Below are positions 31,260-40,800 of a stretch of DNA of 64,000 nt, piece by piece (the first letter of the stretch is position 1; every line of letters starts with the position of its first letter). Made by a program: the position numbers and the translations under genes. The DNA lies in assembly GCF_000189415.1 (NCBI RefSeq), contig NC_015144.1:563501-627500 (forward strand). The letters are read 5' to 3'. A model generated the notes under the pieces. It was not told the DNA's origin and made no database searches. It saw only the letters and a list, made by a program, of their open reading frames with translations. The stretch comes from Weeksella virosa DSM 16922. GTDB taxonomy: Bacteria; Bacteroidota; Bacteroidia; Flavobacteriales; Weeksellaceae.

Positions 31260-32213
31260 TTATTTTTCAAATAATCCTCTCCCGAATTTATTTACCTGAT
31301 TAGAGTCGGTTAGTTTTCTCAAAGCTTTGTCTAAAATTCCATTCACGAAAATTCTACTTTTTTCGGTTGAATAATTCTTCGCCAATTCGATGTATTCATT
31401 GATCGTAACTTTGGTAGGGATACTTGGAAAATGTTTAAACTCGGTAATTGCCATCTCTAAAATAATCAAATCAACAGCAGCAATCCTATCCAACTCCCAG
31501 TTTTCGGCCATCTGACCAATGAATTCTTTGTTTTGAGATTGATGCTTCACCGTTAATCGAAATAAATCTTGTGCAAACTTTTGATCTTCCTCGTCTTTAT
31601 ACACTTTGAAAAGCTTGATATTTTCTCCACTTTTTGTTGTAAAAGATTGTATCGTATTATACACCATCGTATTCGCAATATGAATATCATCTACCCAATT
31701 GATGTGTTGCTCCTCGAACCAATCGTGCAGACCTTCGTTATCGGCAATAAAATTCACGAAAAATTGTGTAATAAATGCTTTGTCCTCATCTAAAGAGTGT
31801 ATTTCACTCTTCATATAATCTACATACAAATCACTTTTTATCAACGACTTGTAAATATTATTGGGGTACGAATCATAAATATCCCAACTAATTTGTTTGT
31901 TCTTACTTACATAGTCGTTCAACTCATTATTTATCGATAAAATATGAAAAACTTTGTTTTCGACAAACTTCATATTCGGGTGTAAGTCTTCCTGTGTTGG
32001 GAAGTTTTTGGTTTTACCTATCTCGATTTTCTCGAGTGCAATGTCTTTCAGTATCAAAATAGTATTAAGAAGGTAAAGGTATAAATCGTATATCTGATCG
32101 ATGCCTTTCATCATATTTTTCTCGATGATACGAACATCACTATCAGACCCTTGACTATTGTACGCATAGATTGCTTGCATTACTTTTTCTCGAAGTTGTC
32201 TTCTTCCCAACAT
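31260..32213 (-). CDS. nusB: Transcription antitermination factor NusB (long Bacteroidota form)
   Basis: 317 residues. The start MLGRRQLREKVMQAIYAY and the C-terminal WELDRIAAVDLIILEMAITE with TKVTINEYIELAKNYSTEKS are NusB hallmarks. The middle insert of about 150 residues, absent from E. coli NusB, is usual in this phylum. NusB with NusE (S10) binds boxA RNA and promotes rRNA antitermination. First gene of the nusB-DUF1573-yajC unit. Confidence 0.93.
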   Translation of the reverse strand: MLGRRQLREKVMQAIYAYNSQGSDSDVRIIEKNMMKGIDQIYDLYLYLLNTILILKDIALEKIEIGKTKNFPTQEDLHPNMKFVENKVFHILSINNELNDYVSKNKQISWDIYDSYPNNIYKSLIKSDLYVDYMKSEIHSLDEDKAFITQFFVNFIADNEGLHDWFEEQHINWVDDIHIANTMVYNTIQSFTTKSGENIKLFKVYKDEEDQKFAQDLFRLTVKHQSQNKEFIGQMAENWELDRIAAVDLIILEMAITEFKHFPSIPTKVTINEYIELAKNYSTEKSRIFVNGILDKALRKLTDSNQVNKFGRGLFEK

Positions 32214-32240
32214 AATTTCAATGATATAACGTCCTAAATT

Positions 32241-32270
32241 TTGGCAAAGGTACGTAAAATTGTAATTTTG
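32241..32270 (+). promoter_or_regulatory. Promoter of the MsbA-type exporter gene
   Basis: TTG (32241-32243), 19-base spacer, TAATTTTG (32263-32270): a full match to the Bacteroidota consensus in boxes and spacing. The GTG start at 32275 is where transcription should begin, so the mRNA is probably leaderless. Confidence 0.65.
32245..32252 (-). promoter_or_regulatory. Promoter -7 box of nusB
   Basis: TACCTTTG on the minus strand, exact TAnnTTTG, 32 bases upstream of the nusB ATG. It lies within the spacer of the divergent exporter promoter; the two polymerases cannot bind together. Confidence 0.5.
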
Positions 32271-32274
32271 TCTA

Positions 32275-34035
32275 GTGAAAGCGTTACAGAAATTAAATAA
32301 ATTCTTGTGGAACTATAAATGGAAACTCATTATTGGTTTTTTTCTCATCATTTGTTCCAACTATGTCAATGTATTTTCAATCAATTATATTGGGAAAGCT
32401 CTGAACTCTGTACAAGAGTTATTGACCAACTTTATAGAGAAGGGTAACCTCGATATTGAAACCCTCAAGCAAGGTCTTTTATGGACAGTCTTGGCTTTTA
32501 TTGGTTTGAAGATTTTGGCCGGTATATTAACCATCGGAACGCGACAAATGATTATTGCCACTTCGAGATTGATAGAGTACGACCTGAAAAATGTTATCTT
32601 CCAGCATTATCAGAACCTATCGCTCACCTTCTATAAGAAAAATAAAACAGGCGATTTAATGAACCGTATCACCGAAGATGTTTCGCTCGTACGACAATAT
32701 TTAGGGCCGGGAATTATGTACCCAATCGATTTACTTTCTCGCACGTTCATTTTGTTTTTCTTTATGTTGCAAATCGATCGAGACCTTACCCTATACACCC
32801 TGGCACCTTTACCTATTTTATCTTTATTGATTTACCAAGTTGCACTTCGGATCAATAAAAGAAGTAAAATACTGCAAGCACAACAATCGCTTATTTCTTC
32901 TTCTGTACAAGATACCTTTGCCGGAATACGAATCATCAAGTCTTTCAACACCGAGAATTTTATCAAGAAAAAATACGAATTAAGCTCTGATTTATACCAA
33001 GATAAAGCACTTTCTTTAGCACAAATTCAGGCAGCTTTTGGTCCGTTAATGATTATTATTGTAGGGCTTAGCAATCTAGTGATTTTATATCTAGGCGGAA
33101 AGAAATACATGGACGGAACGCTAAGCATTGGTGTAATCGGACAATTTTTCATGTACCTCAACATGTTGATTTGGCCATTTACATCTTTGGGTTGGGTAAC
33201 GATGATTGTGCAGCGTGCGGAAGCCTCGATGGCAAGAATCAATGAGTTTCTTGATCAAGAATCAGAAATAGTAAATCATACCCAAGAGCCTACACCAATC
33301 AAAGGAGAAATCGAGTTCCGAAATGTCAGTTATATCTATGAAAATACAGGTATCAAAGCTCTCGACAGTGTTTCCTTCAAACTAAAAAAAGGAGAAACCT
33401 TAGCGATTATTGGCAAAACAGGTTCGGGAAAATCGACCATTGCTTTACTGATTGCTCGTTTGTTGCAACCAACATCAGGTGAAATTCTTCTGGATGGCAA
33501 ACCTTTGGATTCATTCAACTTATACGACTTGAGAGAAGCTATTGGGTTTGTCCCTCAAGAATCCTTTTTATTTTCGGATACTATCCAAAACAATATTCTA
33601 TTTGGGAGTGATGAACAAGACCAAGAGAAAGCAATACATTATGCCAAACAAGCTGTGGTGCACGATAACATTATGGGTTTCAAAGAAGCTTATCAAACGG
33701 TTGTTGGAGAGCGCGGCGTCACACTTTCGGGTGGGCAAAAACAACGTATCTCTATTGCAAGAGCTTTGGTAAAAAACCCTCAGATTCTTATTTTCGATGA
33801 TGCTCTTTCTGCTGTTGACACTGAAACAGAAGAACAAATTCTCACAAATTTAGAAACCGAAATCGAGTCCAAAACAGCCATTATTATTACTCATAGAATT
33901 TCATCGGCCAAAAATGCCAACGAGGTTTTAGTCTTGAATGATGGGCAGGTTGAAGAGTTCGACACACCATCGAATTTAATGAAAAGTGATAATTATTTTT
34001 CTATCCTATATAGAGAGCAACTCAAAGAAACCTAA
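32275..34035 (+). CDS. ABC exporter, MsbA-like (fused permease and ATPase)
   Basis: 586 residues. Six membrane helices in the first 300 residues form the type IV exporter permease; the ATPase half has Walker A GKTGSGKST, signature LSGGQKQR and Walker B ILIFDDALSAVD. Half-transporters of this shape act as homodimers and export lipids, drugs or peptides. The MsbA role (lipid A flipping) is plausible but not provable here. The GTG start is the only one fitting the N-terminus, since the next Met is far inside, and it sits at the predicted transcription start. Confidence 0.88.
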   Translation: MKALQKLNKFLWNYKWKLIIGFFLIICSNYVNVFSINYIGKALNSVQELLTNFIEKGNLDIETLKQGLLWTVLAFIGLKILAGILTIGTRQMIIATSRLIEYDLKNVIFQHYQNLSLTFYKKNKTGDLMNRITEDVSLVRQYLGPGIMYPIDLLSRTFILFFFMLQIDRDLTLYTLAPLPILSLLIYQVALRINKRSKILQAQQSLISSSVQDTFAGIRIIKSFNTENFIKKKYELSSDLYQDKALSLAQIQAAFGPLMIIIVGLSNLVILYLGGKKYMDGTLSIGVIGQFFMYLNMLIWPFTSLGWVTMIVQRAEASMARINEFLDQESEIVNHTQEPTPIKGEIEFRNVSYIYENTGIKALDSVSFKLKKGETLAIIGKTGSGKSTIALLIARLLQPTSGEILLDGKPLDSFNLYDLREAIGFVPQESFLFSDTIQNNILFGSDEQDQEKAIHYAKQAVVHDNIMGFKEAYQTVVGERGVTLSGGQKQRISIARALVKNPQILIFDDALSAVDTETEEQILTNLETEIESKTAIIITHRISSAKNANEVLVLNDGQVEEFDTPSNLMKSDNYFSILYREQLKET

Positions 34036-34118
34036 ATTATTTTTAGAAACCCTTGCTTTTAGTTAAAATTTATTTAGTTTTGTTAACAAAGTATTAAAAA
34101 ATAAATTACCTTTAACAC

Positions 34119-34502
34119 ATGAGCGAATTTGAAAAATATGAAAGTGTAGATACAGATGGGATATTTTCCAAGGTACTACGAGCAGGACGCCGAACGTATT
34201 TTTTCGATGTAAGAGAGACCAAGGCAGGCGATTATTATCTCACCATAACCGAGAGTAAAAAGAATACTTTAGACGATGGAAACATCCAATACAAAAAACA
34301 CAAGATTTATTTGTATAAAGAAGATTTTACCAATTTCAAAGAATTGTTAAACGAAACTACCGCCTATATTCTAAAAGAAAAAGGTGAAGTTGTAATTTCT
34401 GAAAAACATCAAAACGATTTCAATCCGAAAAAAGAGTTCTCGAACGACCAAAGTAATGGGGTAACAAACGATTTCACAGATCTCGAGTTCGAAGACATTT
34501 AA
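34119..34502 (+). CDS. DUF3276/PUR-alpha-like nucleic-acid-binding protein
   Basis: 127 residues. The first 90 match the PUR repeat fold used for single-stranded DNA or RNA binding: DGIFSKVLRAGRRTYFFDVR, then DYYLTITESKK, then KHKIYLYKEDFTNF. The family (DUF3276) is conserved in Bacteroidota. The acidic, disordered tail (about 95-127) is variable. Proposed to act as a small regulator of nucleic acids; targets unknown. A terminator follows directly. Confidence 0.85.
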   Translation: MSEFEKYESVDTDGIFSKVLRAGRRTYFFDVRETKAGDYYLTITESKKNTLDDGNIQYKKHKIYLYKEDFTNFKELLNETTAYILKEKGEVVISEKHQNDFNPKKEFSNDQSNGVTNDFTDLEFEDI

Positions 34503-34519
34503 TCATAAACTTTATCGAC

Positions 34520-34560
34520 AAAAAAAGCCGTGAAATTGTTTATTATTCACGGCTTTTTTT
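34520..34560. terminator. Bidirectional terminator after the PUR-like gene
   Basis: A 15-bp stem (34520-34534 with 34546-34560), A-run and T-run on the outer edges, between convergent genes. Confidence 0.9.
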
Positions 34561-34576
34561 ATGCTATAAGCTTGGT

Positions 34577-34858
34577 TTATTTCGCTATTTTTTTATAGAT
34601 AAAAAGCAATAGCACTGCACCTAGAATTGCAACAAGAAACCCCTGGAAAGACCATTTACTTTCGTCGAGCGTAAAAAAGAAAGAAGCTATCCATCCGCCC
34701 AAAATAGAACCTAAGATCCCAATTATTATAGTTACGAAAAATCCTCCTGGGTCTTTACCTGGAGATATCATTTTAGCAATTACACCCGCAATTAATCCGA
34801 AAATAGCCCATGAAATAATATTCATGATAAAGCCAAAAATCAAAGTTGAAATTAACAT
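34577..34858 (-). CDS. GlsB/YeaQ/YmgE family small membrane protein
   Basis: 93 residues with three hydrophobic segments. The conserved part is MNIISWAIFGLIAGVIAKM, PGKDPGG and IGILGSILGGWIA, typical of the transglycosylase-associated/GlsB family linked to envelope stress. An internal ATG at 34825 gives the family's usual start; the longer form adds eleven hydrophobic residues. I keep the longer frame but consider either possible. Single-gene unit. Confidence 0.85.
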   Translation of the reverse strand: MLISTLIFGFIMNIISWAIFGLIAGVIAKMISPGKDPGGFFVTIIIGILGSILGGWIASFFFTLDESKWSFQGFLVAILGAVLLLFIYKKIAK

Positions 34859-34971
34859 ATTTTTATTTTTTTAAAGTTTATATTATCAGTTTAACAAAAA
34901 ACATACCTAAAAAGAAAAAGATAAATAAAACTTAAAATTTTAACATTTCTCCAAAACTCAATATTATAGCG

Positions 34972-34979
34972 TAACTTTG
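34972..34979 (+). promoter_or_regulatory. Promoter -7 box of the glmM-type gene
   Basis: TAACTTTG, exact TAnnTTTG, 30 bases before the ATG at 35010; it excludes the longer start within the box. Confidence 0.5.
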
Positions 34980-35009
34980 CCTTGGTTAATAAAAAAACAA
35001 ACTATACGA

Positions 35010-36392
35010 ATGGCTTTAATAAAATCTATATCTGGTATACGCGGCACTATTGGTGGCGAACCTGGCAACAACCTTACACCTATCGATGCAGTGAAGTTTG
35101 CAGCTGCCTATGGTACTTGGCTAAGAGAAAATAAAACGAAACAATCTTTATCGGTGGTGATTGGTCGAGATGCCCGTATTTCGGGCGAAATGATAAGTCA
35201 ATTGGTATCCAACACCTTGATTGGGTTAGGCATACATGTAATCGATTTAGGCTTATCGACCACTCCTACGGTAGAGGTTATGGTACCAAAACTAGATGCA
35301 GATGGAGGGATAATCTTAACCGCTTCTCATAACCCAAAAGAATGGAATGCACTGAAACTCCTCAATGAACAAGGAGAATTCATTTCTGCAGCAGAAGGGC
35401 AAAAAATTTTAGACCTTGCCGAAAAAGAAGCTTTTCAGTTTGCGAAGGTGGATGATCTTGGCCAATATAAAAGCTATACAACCGCAATTGACGAACATAT
35501 TGAAATGATTTTGGCTTTACCTTTGGTAAACAAAGAAGCCATACAAGCAAAAAATTTCAAAGTGGTGATAGATGCTGTAAATTCTACCGGAGGAATTGCT
35601 ATCCCCAAATTGTTGGATCAATTAGGAGTATCGTATATAAAATTATATTGCGAGCCGAACGGCCATTTCCCACACAATCCAGAACCTCTAAAAGAACATC
35701 TTACCGATATCTCTAAAAAAGTAGTGGAAGAAAAAGCAGATTTCGGCATTGTTGTAGATCCCGATGTAGACCGCTTGGCACTAATCAATGAAGACGGCTC
35801 TATGTTTGGTGAAGAATACACCCTGGTAGCTGTTGCCGACTATGTATTGAGCAAAACTCCTTCTGCAACGGTTTCAAATCTTTCTTCTTCGCGTGCTTTG
35901 AGTGACATTGCTAAAAAATATGGCCAAATTTATGAGCCTTCTGCAGTGGGTGAAGTAAACGTGGTAGAAAAAATGAAAGAATTGAATGCGAAAATTGGCG
36001 GTGAAGGAAATGGTGGAATTATTTATCCAGAGTTGCATTATGGCCGTGACTCATTGGTCGGGATTGCACTTTTCTTGACACATTTAGCAGAACAAAATAA
36101 AAAAGTAAAAGAACTTAGAGATACTTATCCGGCTTATTATATGGCCAAAAAGAAAATCGAATTGACCCCTGAAGTCGATGTTGATCAAATTTTAGAAAAC
36201 ATCCAAAACCATTATAAAGACACCAATATCAATACCATAGATGGAGTAAAAATTGATTTTGACGATGAGTGGATTCACCTAAGAAAATCGAATACAGAAC
36301 CGATTATCCGAATCTATACCGAGAGTACTTCGCAAGAAAAAGCAGAAGCTTTGGCCGATTCTGTTATAGAAAAAATAAAACATATTGTATAG
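35010..36392 (+). CDS. glmM: Phosphoglucosamine mutase / phosphohexomutase
   Basis: 460 residues from MALIKSISGIRGTIGG, the family's usual start. Phosphoserine loop TASHNP (Ser106), metal loop VDPDVDRLAL, sugar loop GGEGNGG and phosphate loop RKSNTEPIIRIY are all in order. GlmM converts glucosamine-6-phosphate to glucosamine-1-phosphate on the way to UDP-GlcNAc. The GEGNGG loop differs from the GEQSGH of classical GlmM; this variant is normally annotated as GlmM in Bacteroidota, though a phosphomannomutase activity remains possible. Confidence 0.85.
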   Translation: MALIKSISGIRGTIGGEPGNNLTPIDAVKFAAAYGTWLRENKTKQSLSVVIGRDARISGEMISQLVSNTLIGLGIHVIDLGLSTTPTVEVMVPKLDADGGIILTASHNPKEWNALKLLNEQGEFISAAEGQKILDLAEKEAFQFAKVDDLGQYKSYTTAIDEHIEMILALPLVNKEAIQAKNFKVVIDAVNSTGGIAIPKLLDQLGVSYIKLYCEPNGHFPHNPEPLKEHLTDISKKVVEEKADFGIVVDPDVDRLALINEDGSMFGEEYTLVAVADYVLSKTPSATVSNLSSSRALSDIAKKYGQIYEPSAVGEVNVVEKMKELNAKIGGEGNGGIIYPELHYGRDSLVGIALFLTHLAEQNKKVKELRDTYPAYYMAKKKIELTPEVDVDQILENIQNHYKDTNINTIDGVKIDFDDEWIHLRKSNTEPIIRIYTESTSQEKAEALADSVIEKIKHIV

Positions 36393-36453
36393 AAAGTTAT
36401 AAACTAGAGAATAGAACCTTAATTTTATCAAATAATATCACTAACTTTCGTAT

Positions 36454-37821
36454 ATGGATGATGAATTAATGAATAATGATTACGTAGACCAATTTGAATC
36501 GATGCTCGAAAACAATGATACTATTTTTTTCGATTCGGAGCAAATGTGTGAGATTATTGCTTTTTATCTAGAAATTGGTGATTACGAATATGCACAGAAG
36601 GCCTTAGAATATGCCTATCAATTGTATCCAGACAATACCAATATACAGATAAAAGAGTTAGAGTACTATATATATATCGACGAATTGGTTGCTGCTACAG
36701 AAATAATAAGAAAACTAAGAGATTTGGCTCAAAATGATTTGGACTATCTTTTGGCAGTGGCTAAATATTGGAGCCTGAAAAACAACCCAAAGTTAGCAAT
36801 CCAATTCTACCAAAAAGCTTTGATGTGGGATGAAGAGCTTGATTATATTTATAATTGCATTGGGAGCGAATACCTCCATTTAGATGCTTTGAGTTCTGCG
36901 TTGGTGTATTTTAAAAAATCATTGGACGAAAATCCACAAAACGAATTTGCTTTCTACTCGGCCATACAATGCTACGAAGAGCTTCATCAAACCAATGAAT
37001 GCATAGAGTTTCTCAACCATATTATTGATCAAGATCCATACAACGAAAATGCATGGTATCAATTGGGTACACTTTATTCAAGTCAGAAAAAATACCAAGA
37101 AGCCCTTCGGGCATTCGATTTTGTTACAATCATCAATCCGCAAAACATTTCAGGCTATAACCAGAAAGCATTTTGCTTCGAGCAATTACAAGATTATACA
37201 GCGGCTATTCTAGAATACCAAGAAATTTTACCTTTGGATGATACAGCGGCTTTTACCTACATCAAAATTGGGGAATGTTACAAGAAATTAAAACAACCAT
37301 TCAAAGCACTTCAGGCTTTCCACAAAGCTATTCATGATGATCCACAATTAGAAAAAGCTTGGATTTGCACTTCTGATTTGTACGAGAGTTTAGGAAATTA
37401 TCAAGACGCAATGTATTACCTAGATCGTGCACTAGATTTGGATGCCAACGTTTCTGATTATAGAAAAAGACATGCCTATCTCAACATTCAACTTGGCCAG
37501 TACGAAGAAGCCATACAAGACTATCAGTTCTTAACCGAGCATGACCCCCTAAATCTCTACAATTGGTTGGGCATGGTAGAGACCCTGATTGCGATTGGTG
37601 ATTATTCTCGTGCTGTAGAAACCATCCATAAAGGACTGGTACACTTCAATCGTGCCGAATTGTTGTATCAGCTAAGTAATTGCTATTATTTATTGAATGA
37701 GGAAGAAAAAGGTCTAAATGCTTTTCAACTTGCAGTACGACTAGACGAATCCCTCAAGGTCGAGATGTATAAAAAATATCCTATTCTTTTTAATAGAACA
37801 AGCTTTTTATTCGAAGAATAA
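36454..37821 (+). CDS. Tetratricopeptide repeat protein
   Basis: 455 residues made of about 11-12 TPR units. Examples include YEYAQKALEYAYQLYPDN, KYQEALRAFDFVTIINPQN and YQDAMYYLDRALDLDAN; the helix pairs run from about residue 40 to the end. No signal peptide or membrane helix is seen, so a cytoplasmic scaffold is likely. TPR solenoids bind protein partners; which ones cannot be told. It follows the glmM-type gene after 61 bases and may share its transcript, with a weak TAACTTTC box also just upstream. Confidence 0.88.
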   Translation: MDDELMNNDYVDQFESMLENNDTIFFDSEQMCEIIAFYLEIGDYEYAQKALEYAYQLYPDNTNIQIKELEYYIYIDELVAATEIIRKLRDLAQNDLDYLLAVAKYWSLKNNPKLAIQFYQKALMWDEELDYIYNCIGSEYLHLDALSSALVYFKKSLDENPQNEFAFYSAIQCYEELHQTNECIEFLNHIIDQDPYNENAWYQLGTLYSSQKKYQEALRAFDFVTIINPQNISGYNQKAFCFEQLQDYTAAILEYQEILPLDDTAAFTYIKIGECYKKLKQPFKALQAFHKAIHDDPQLEKAWICTSDLYESLGNYQDAMYYLDRALDLDANVSDYRKRHAYLNIQLGQYEEAIQDYQFLTEHDPLNLYNWLGMVETLIAIGDYSRAVETIHKGLVHFNRAELLYQLSNCYYLLNEEEKGLNAFQLAVRLDESLKVEMYKKYPILFNRTSFLFEE

Positions 37822-37896
37822 CACATTTTCAACGCTTTTAAATTCGATAAACTTGTGGCGAAATCGTAACTTGTGGTCATGCAAATCACCTAACTA

Positions 37897-38478
37897 ATGA
37901 ACTACATAGCACATCAAGTTTTATCATTCGGCGACCCGAATCTTCAGCTAGGAAATCTATTGGGTGAGGTAGTAAAAGGAAATCAATATCAGCAATACTC
38001 ACCCAACTTACAAAAAGGGATATTATTGCATCGGCAAATAGACACATTTACCGACGCACACCCTATTGTGAAAGAGAGTACTGCCCTTTTGCATGCCGAT
38101 CAAGGGAAATTTTCTCCTATTGTAATTGATGTTATTTTTGACTATTTCTTGATTCAACATTGGGAGACATTTGTTACACAACCTTTTAAGAGCTTCAAAA
38201 AAAATTGTTATCAATTATTCAAAACATCAGAACAAATCTTCCCACCAAAATTACAATACATTATCTACCATTTACTTTTACATGATTGGTTCGAGAACTA
38301 CACTACACTAGAAGGTGTTGCACTTACCTTGCGCAATATTGGCAAGCGAACAAAGTTCGAGAATCGTTTGGCTAACTCCCTACCAATTCTTCGACAACAT
38401 TTACCAGAGCTAGAAAGAAATTTTTTTTCTTTTTATCCACAATTAGAACAGAATTGCCGAAGATTTCTTTTTAGATAA
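37897..38478 (+). CDS. acpH: Acyl carrier protein phosphodiesterase-like protein
   Basis: 193 residues. The AcpH family pattern is visible: NYIAHQVLSFGDPNLQLGNL, then LQKGILLHRQIDTFTDAHP and DVIFDYFLIQHWETF. The His and Asp residues in these stretches belong to an HD-like metal site. AcpH removes the 4'-phosphopantetheine arm from holo-ACP. The family match is by eye; other HD-like hydrolase roles are possible. Full length. Confidence 0.85.
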   Translation: MNYIAHQVLSFGDPNLQLGNLLGEVVKGNQYQQYSPNLQKGILLHRQIDTFTDAHPIVKESTALLHADQGKFSPIVIDVIFDYFLIQHWETFVTQPFKSFKKNCYQLFKTSEQIFPPKLQYIIYHLLLHDWFENYTTLEGVALTLRNIGKRTKFENRLANSLPILRQHLPELERNFFSFYPQLEQNCRRFLFR

Positions 38479-38519
38479 CATCAAATTTCCTTAGCTTTAA
38501 CCACAAACAAAAATGAAAA

Positions 38520-40148
38520 ATGGATCTTACATTTAACCAGAGAGAAGATTACAATAAATTAGAGTTAAGTAAACTCAAACGCAAGTTAACAGAAGTGTAT
38601 TTGGGTGGCGGCGAAAAGAGAATAGCATCCCATAAAGCAAAAGGAAAACTAACTGCTCGCGAACGGATCGACTATTTACTAGATCCCAAAAAACCAAGCA
38701 TAGAAATTGGTGCTTTAGCTGGCGATGGAATGTACGAAGAAGAAGGTGGTTGTCCTTCTGCAGGAGTTGTTGTGAAAATTGGATATGTATCTGGCAAACA
38801 ATGCATCGTTGTTGCCAATGATGCAACAGTAAAAGCAGGTGCATGGTTTCCGATAACGGGTAAAAAAAACCTTCGTGCACAAGAAATCGCCATGGAAAAC
38901 AGATTACCCATCATCTATTTGGTCGATAGTGCAGGAGTATATTTACCAATGCAAGACGAAATATTTCCGGACAAAGAACATTTTGGTCGTATTTTCCGTA
39001 ACAACGCAATCATGTCATCAATGGGGATTACCCAAATCTCTGCCGTTATGGGAAGCTGTGTTGCCGGTGGTGCTTATCTCCCAATAATGAGTGATGAGGC
39101 CATGATTGTAGATAAAACCGGCTCTATCTTTTTGGCCGGAAGTTACTTGGTAAAAGCTGCTATCGGAGAAGAAATAGACAATGAAACCTTGGGTGGTGCT
39201 ACCACACACTGTGAAATTTCTGGAGTTACCGATTACAAAGCCAAAGACGACAAAGATGCTCTTGATCGGATCAAATCGATTATGAGTAAAATAGGTGATT
39301 ATGAAAAAGCTGGTTTCAACCGAGTAGAAGCTGTAAAACCTGCACTCAACGAAGAAGATATTTACGGTATCTTACCTATATCTCGTGCCGAGCAATACGA
39401 TATGTACGAAATCATCAAGCGTTTGGTTGATAATTCTGAGTACGATGAATACAAAGGCGATTACGGTAAAACGATAATTTGTGTTTATGCACGTATAGAT
39501 GGTTGGGCAGTAGGGATTGTAGCTAATCAACGAACCGTCGTAAAATCTAAAAAAGACGGAATGCAGTTTGGTGGTGTAATTTATTCGGATTCTGCCGACA
39601 AAGCAACCCGTTTTATTGCCAATTGTAATCAGAAAAAAATCCCATTGGTCTTCTTGCAAGATGTTACTGGCTTCATGGTTGGGTCTAAATCCGAACACGG
39701 TGGCATCATCAAAGATGGTGCAAAAATGGTAAATGCAGTTTCCAACTCTGTTGTACCAAAATTTACTATCGTCGTAGGTAACTCCTATGGTGCAGGAAAT
39801 TATGCCATGTGTGGTAAAGCTTACGACCCTCGTCTCATTGCCGCTTGGCCTTCTGCGCAATTAGCAGTAATGGGTGGTGAACAAGCAGCAAAAGTATTGC
39901 TACAAATAAAAGAATCTGCACTAAAAAGTAAAGGGATCGATGTAGACGAAACCAAAAAGAACGAACTTCTTGCAGACATTACCGAAAAGTATAACAAACA
40001 AACGAGTCCGTACTATGCAGCTGCTAGAATTTGGACCGATGGTATCATCGATCCTTTGGATACGCGAAAATGGATTTCGATGGGGATAGAAGCAGCCAAT
40101 CATGCACCGATAGAAAAACCTTTTAATTTAGGTGTAATTCAGACCTAA
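38520..40148 (+). CDS. Acyl-CoA carboxylase beta (carboxyltransferase) subunit
   Basis: 542 residues, two crotonase-like carboxyltransferase halves. KGKLTARERIDYLLD at the start, VDSAGVYLPMQDEIFPD and GSCVAGGAYLPIM in the first half, and FLQDVTGFMVGSKSEHGGII with GNSYGAGNYAMCG in the second are typical. The VDSAGVYLPMQ pattern points to the methylcrotonyl-CoA-type subgroup (leucine degradation) rather than propionyl-CoA carboxylase, but I cannot be sure. The biotin-carrying alpha subunit is not in the window. Followed by a hairpin. Confidence 0.9.
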   Translation: MDLTFNQREDYNKLELSKLKRKLTEVYLGGGEKRIASHKAKGKLTARERIDYLLDPKKPSIEIGALAGDGMYEEEGGCPSAGVVVKIGYVSGKQCIVVANDATVKAGAWFPITGKKNLRAQEIAMENRLPIIYLVDSAGVYLPMQDEIFPDKEHFGRIFRNNAIMSSMGITQISAVMGSCVAGGAYLPIMSDEAMIVDKTGSIFLAGSYLVKAAIGEEIDNETLGGATTHCEISGVTDYKAKDDKDALDRIKSIMSKIGDYEKAGFNRVEAVKPALNEEDIYGILPISRAEQYDMYEIIKRLVDNSEYDEYKGDYGKTIICVYARIDGWAVGIVANQRTVVKSKKDGMQFGGVIYSDSADKATRFIANCNQKKIPLVFLQDVTGFMVGSKSEHGGIIKDGAKMVNAVSNSVVPKFTIVVGNSYGAGNYAMCGKAYDPRLIAAWPSAQLAVMGGEQAAKVLLQIKESALKSKGIDVDETKKNELLADITEKYNKQTSPYYAAARIWTDGIIDPLDTRKWISMGIEAANHAPIEKPFNLGVIQT

Positions 40149-40173
40149 ATAAATAGAGTCGTACACTTATTGA

Positions 40174-40214
40174 TCAATGAGAAACGCCTTCTGTTAGAAG
40201 GCGTTTCTCATTGA
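40174..40214. terminator. Hairpin between carboxylase gene and polysaccharide locus
   Basis: A 19-bp perfect stem (40174-40192 with 40196-40214) with a three-base loop but only a loose T-tract after it. It separates convergent genes and probably stops both. Confidence 0.75.
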
Positions 40215-40235
40215 TGGTTGTTTAATTTGTATAAT

Positions 40236-40784
40236 TTATACAATTGTTTTATAGATATAATACAAATCCTTCCCGAAGGACCAATGTTTCACATATTCTT
40301 TATTGATGGCAACTTTCTGTGGCCAAATCACTTCATCATTGTATTGCAATGGGTTTTCTTGTAGAGCGAGGAGCTCTTCTTCGTTTCTAAACTTCAATTG
40401 GGCTGGACCTGTAAGCCCTGGTTTCACTTGTAGAATGATCCGGTCTTCACCTTGTAATTTATCTGCATACCCCTCTAAATCTGGACGTGGACCAACGAAA
40501 CTCATCTCACCGATCAGAATATTATACAATTGTGGAATCTCATCTAGTTTTGTTTTTCGCAGTAATCTGCCAAAAGAAGTTATTTGTTTTTGATGGTTTT
40601 TGGTTCGGATGGTTCTAATCTTATAGATGGTGAAAAGCTTGGCATGTTGCCCCACTCTTTTTTGGCTAAACAAACCGAATTGCTGTGTATCTATCGTAGC
40701 GAGAATAATCAATAAAAAGATTAATCCTACCAACAGAAGTAGTAGGATTAAAGCAAAGGTTTTATCGAAAATGCTTTTCAGCAT
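40236..40784 (-). CDS. Sugar-phosphate transferase (monotopic phosphoglycosyl transferase, PglC/WcaJ C-terminal type)
   Basis: 182 residues. One N-terminal hydrophobic re-entrant segment (about 8-28) precedes the catalytic domain with LFSQKRVGQ, the Asp-Glu dyad in LRKTKLDEIPQL and GEMSFVGPRPDLEGY. The small form lacks the extra helices of WcaJ. These enzymes start repeat-unit synthesis by moving a sugar 1-phosphate from a UDP-sugar to undecaprenyl phosphate. KIRT replaces the common KFRSM motif, a small variation. It is the last gene of the 50.2-40.2 kb minus-strand block. Confidence 0.88.
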   Translation of the reverse strand: MLKSIFDKTFALILLLLLVGLIFLLIILATIDTQQFGLFSQKRVGQHAKLFTIYKIRTIRTKNHQKQITSFGRLLRKTKLDEIPQLYNILIGEMSFVGPRPDLEGYADKLQGEDRIILQVKPGLTGPAQLKFRNEEELLALQENPLQYNDEVIWPQKVAINKEYVKHWSFGKDLYYIYKTIV

Positions 40785-40800
40785 ATAGCATCATTTTGAT

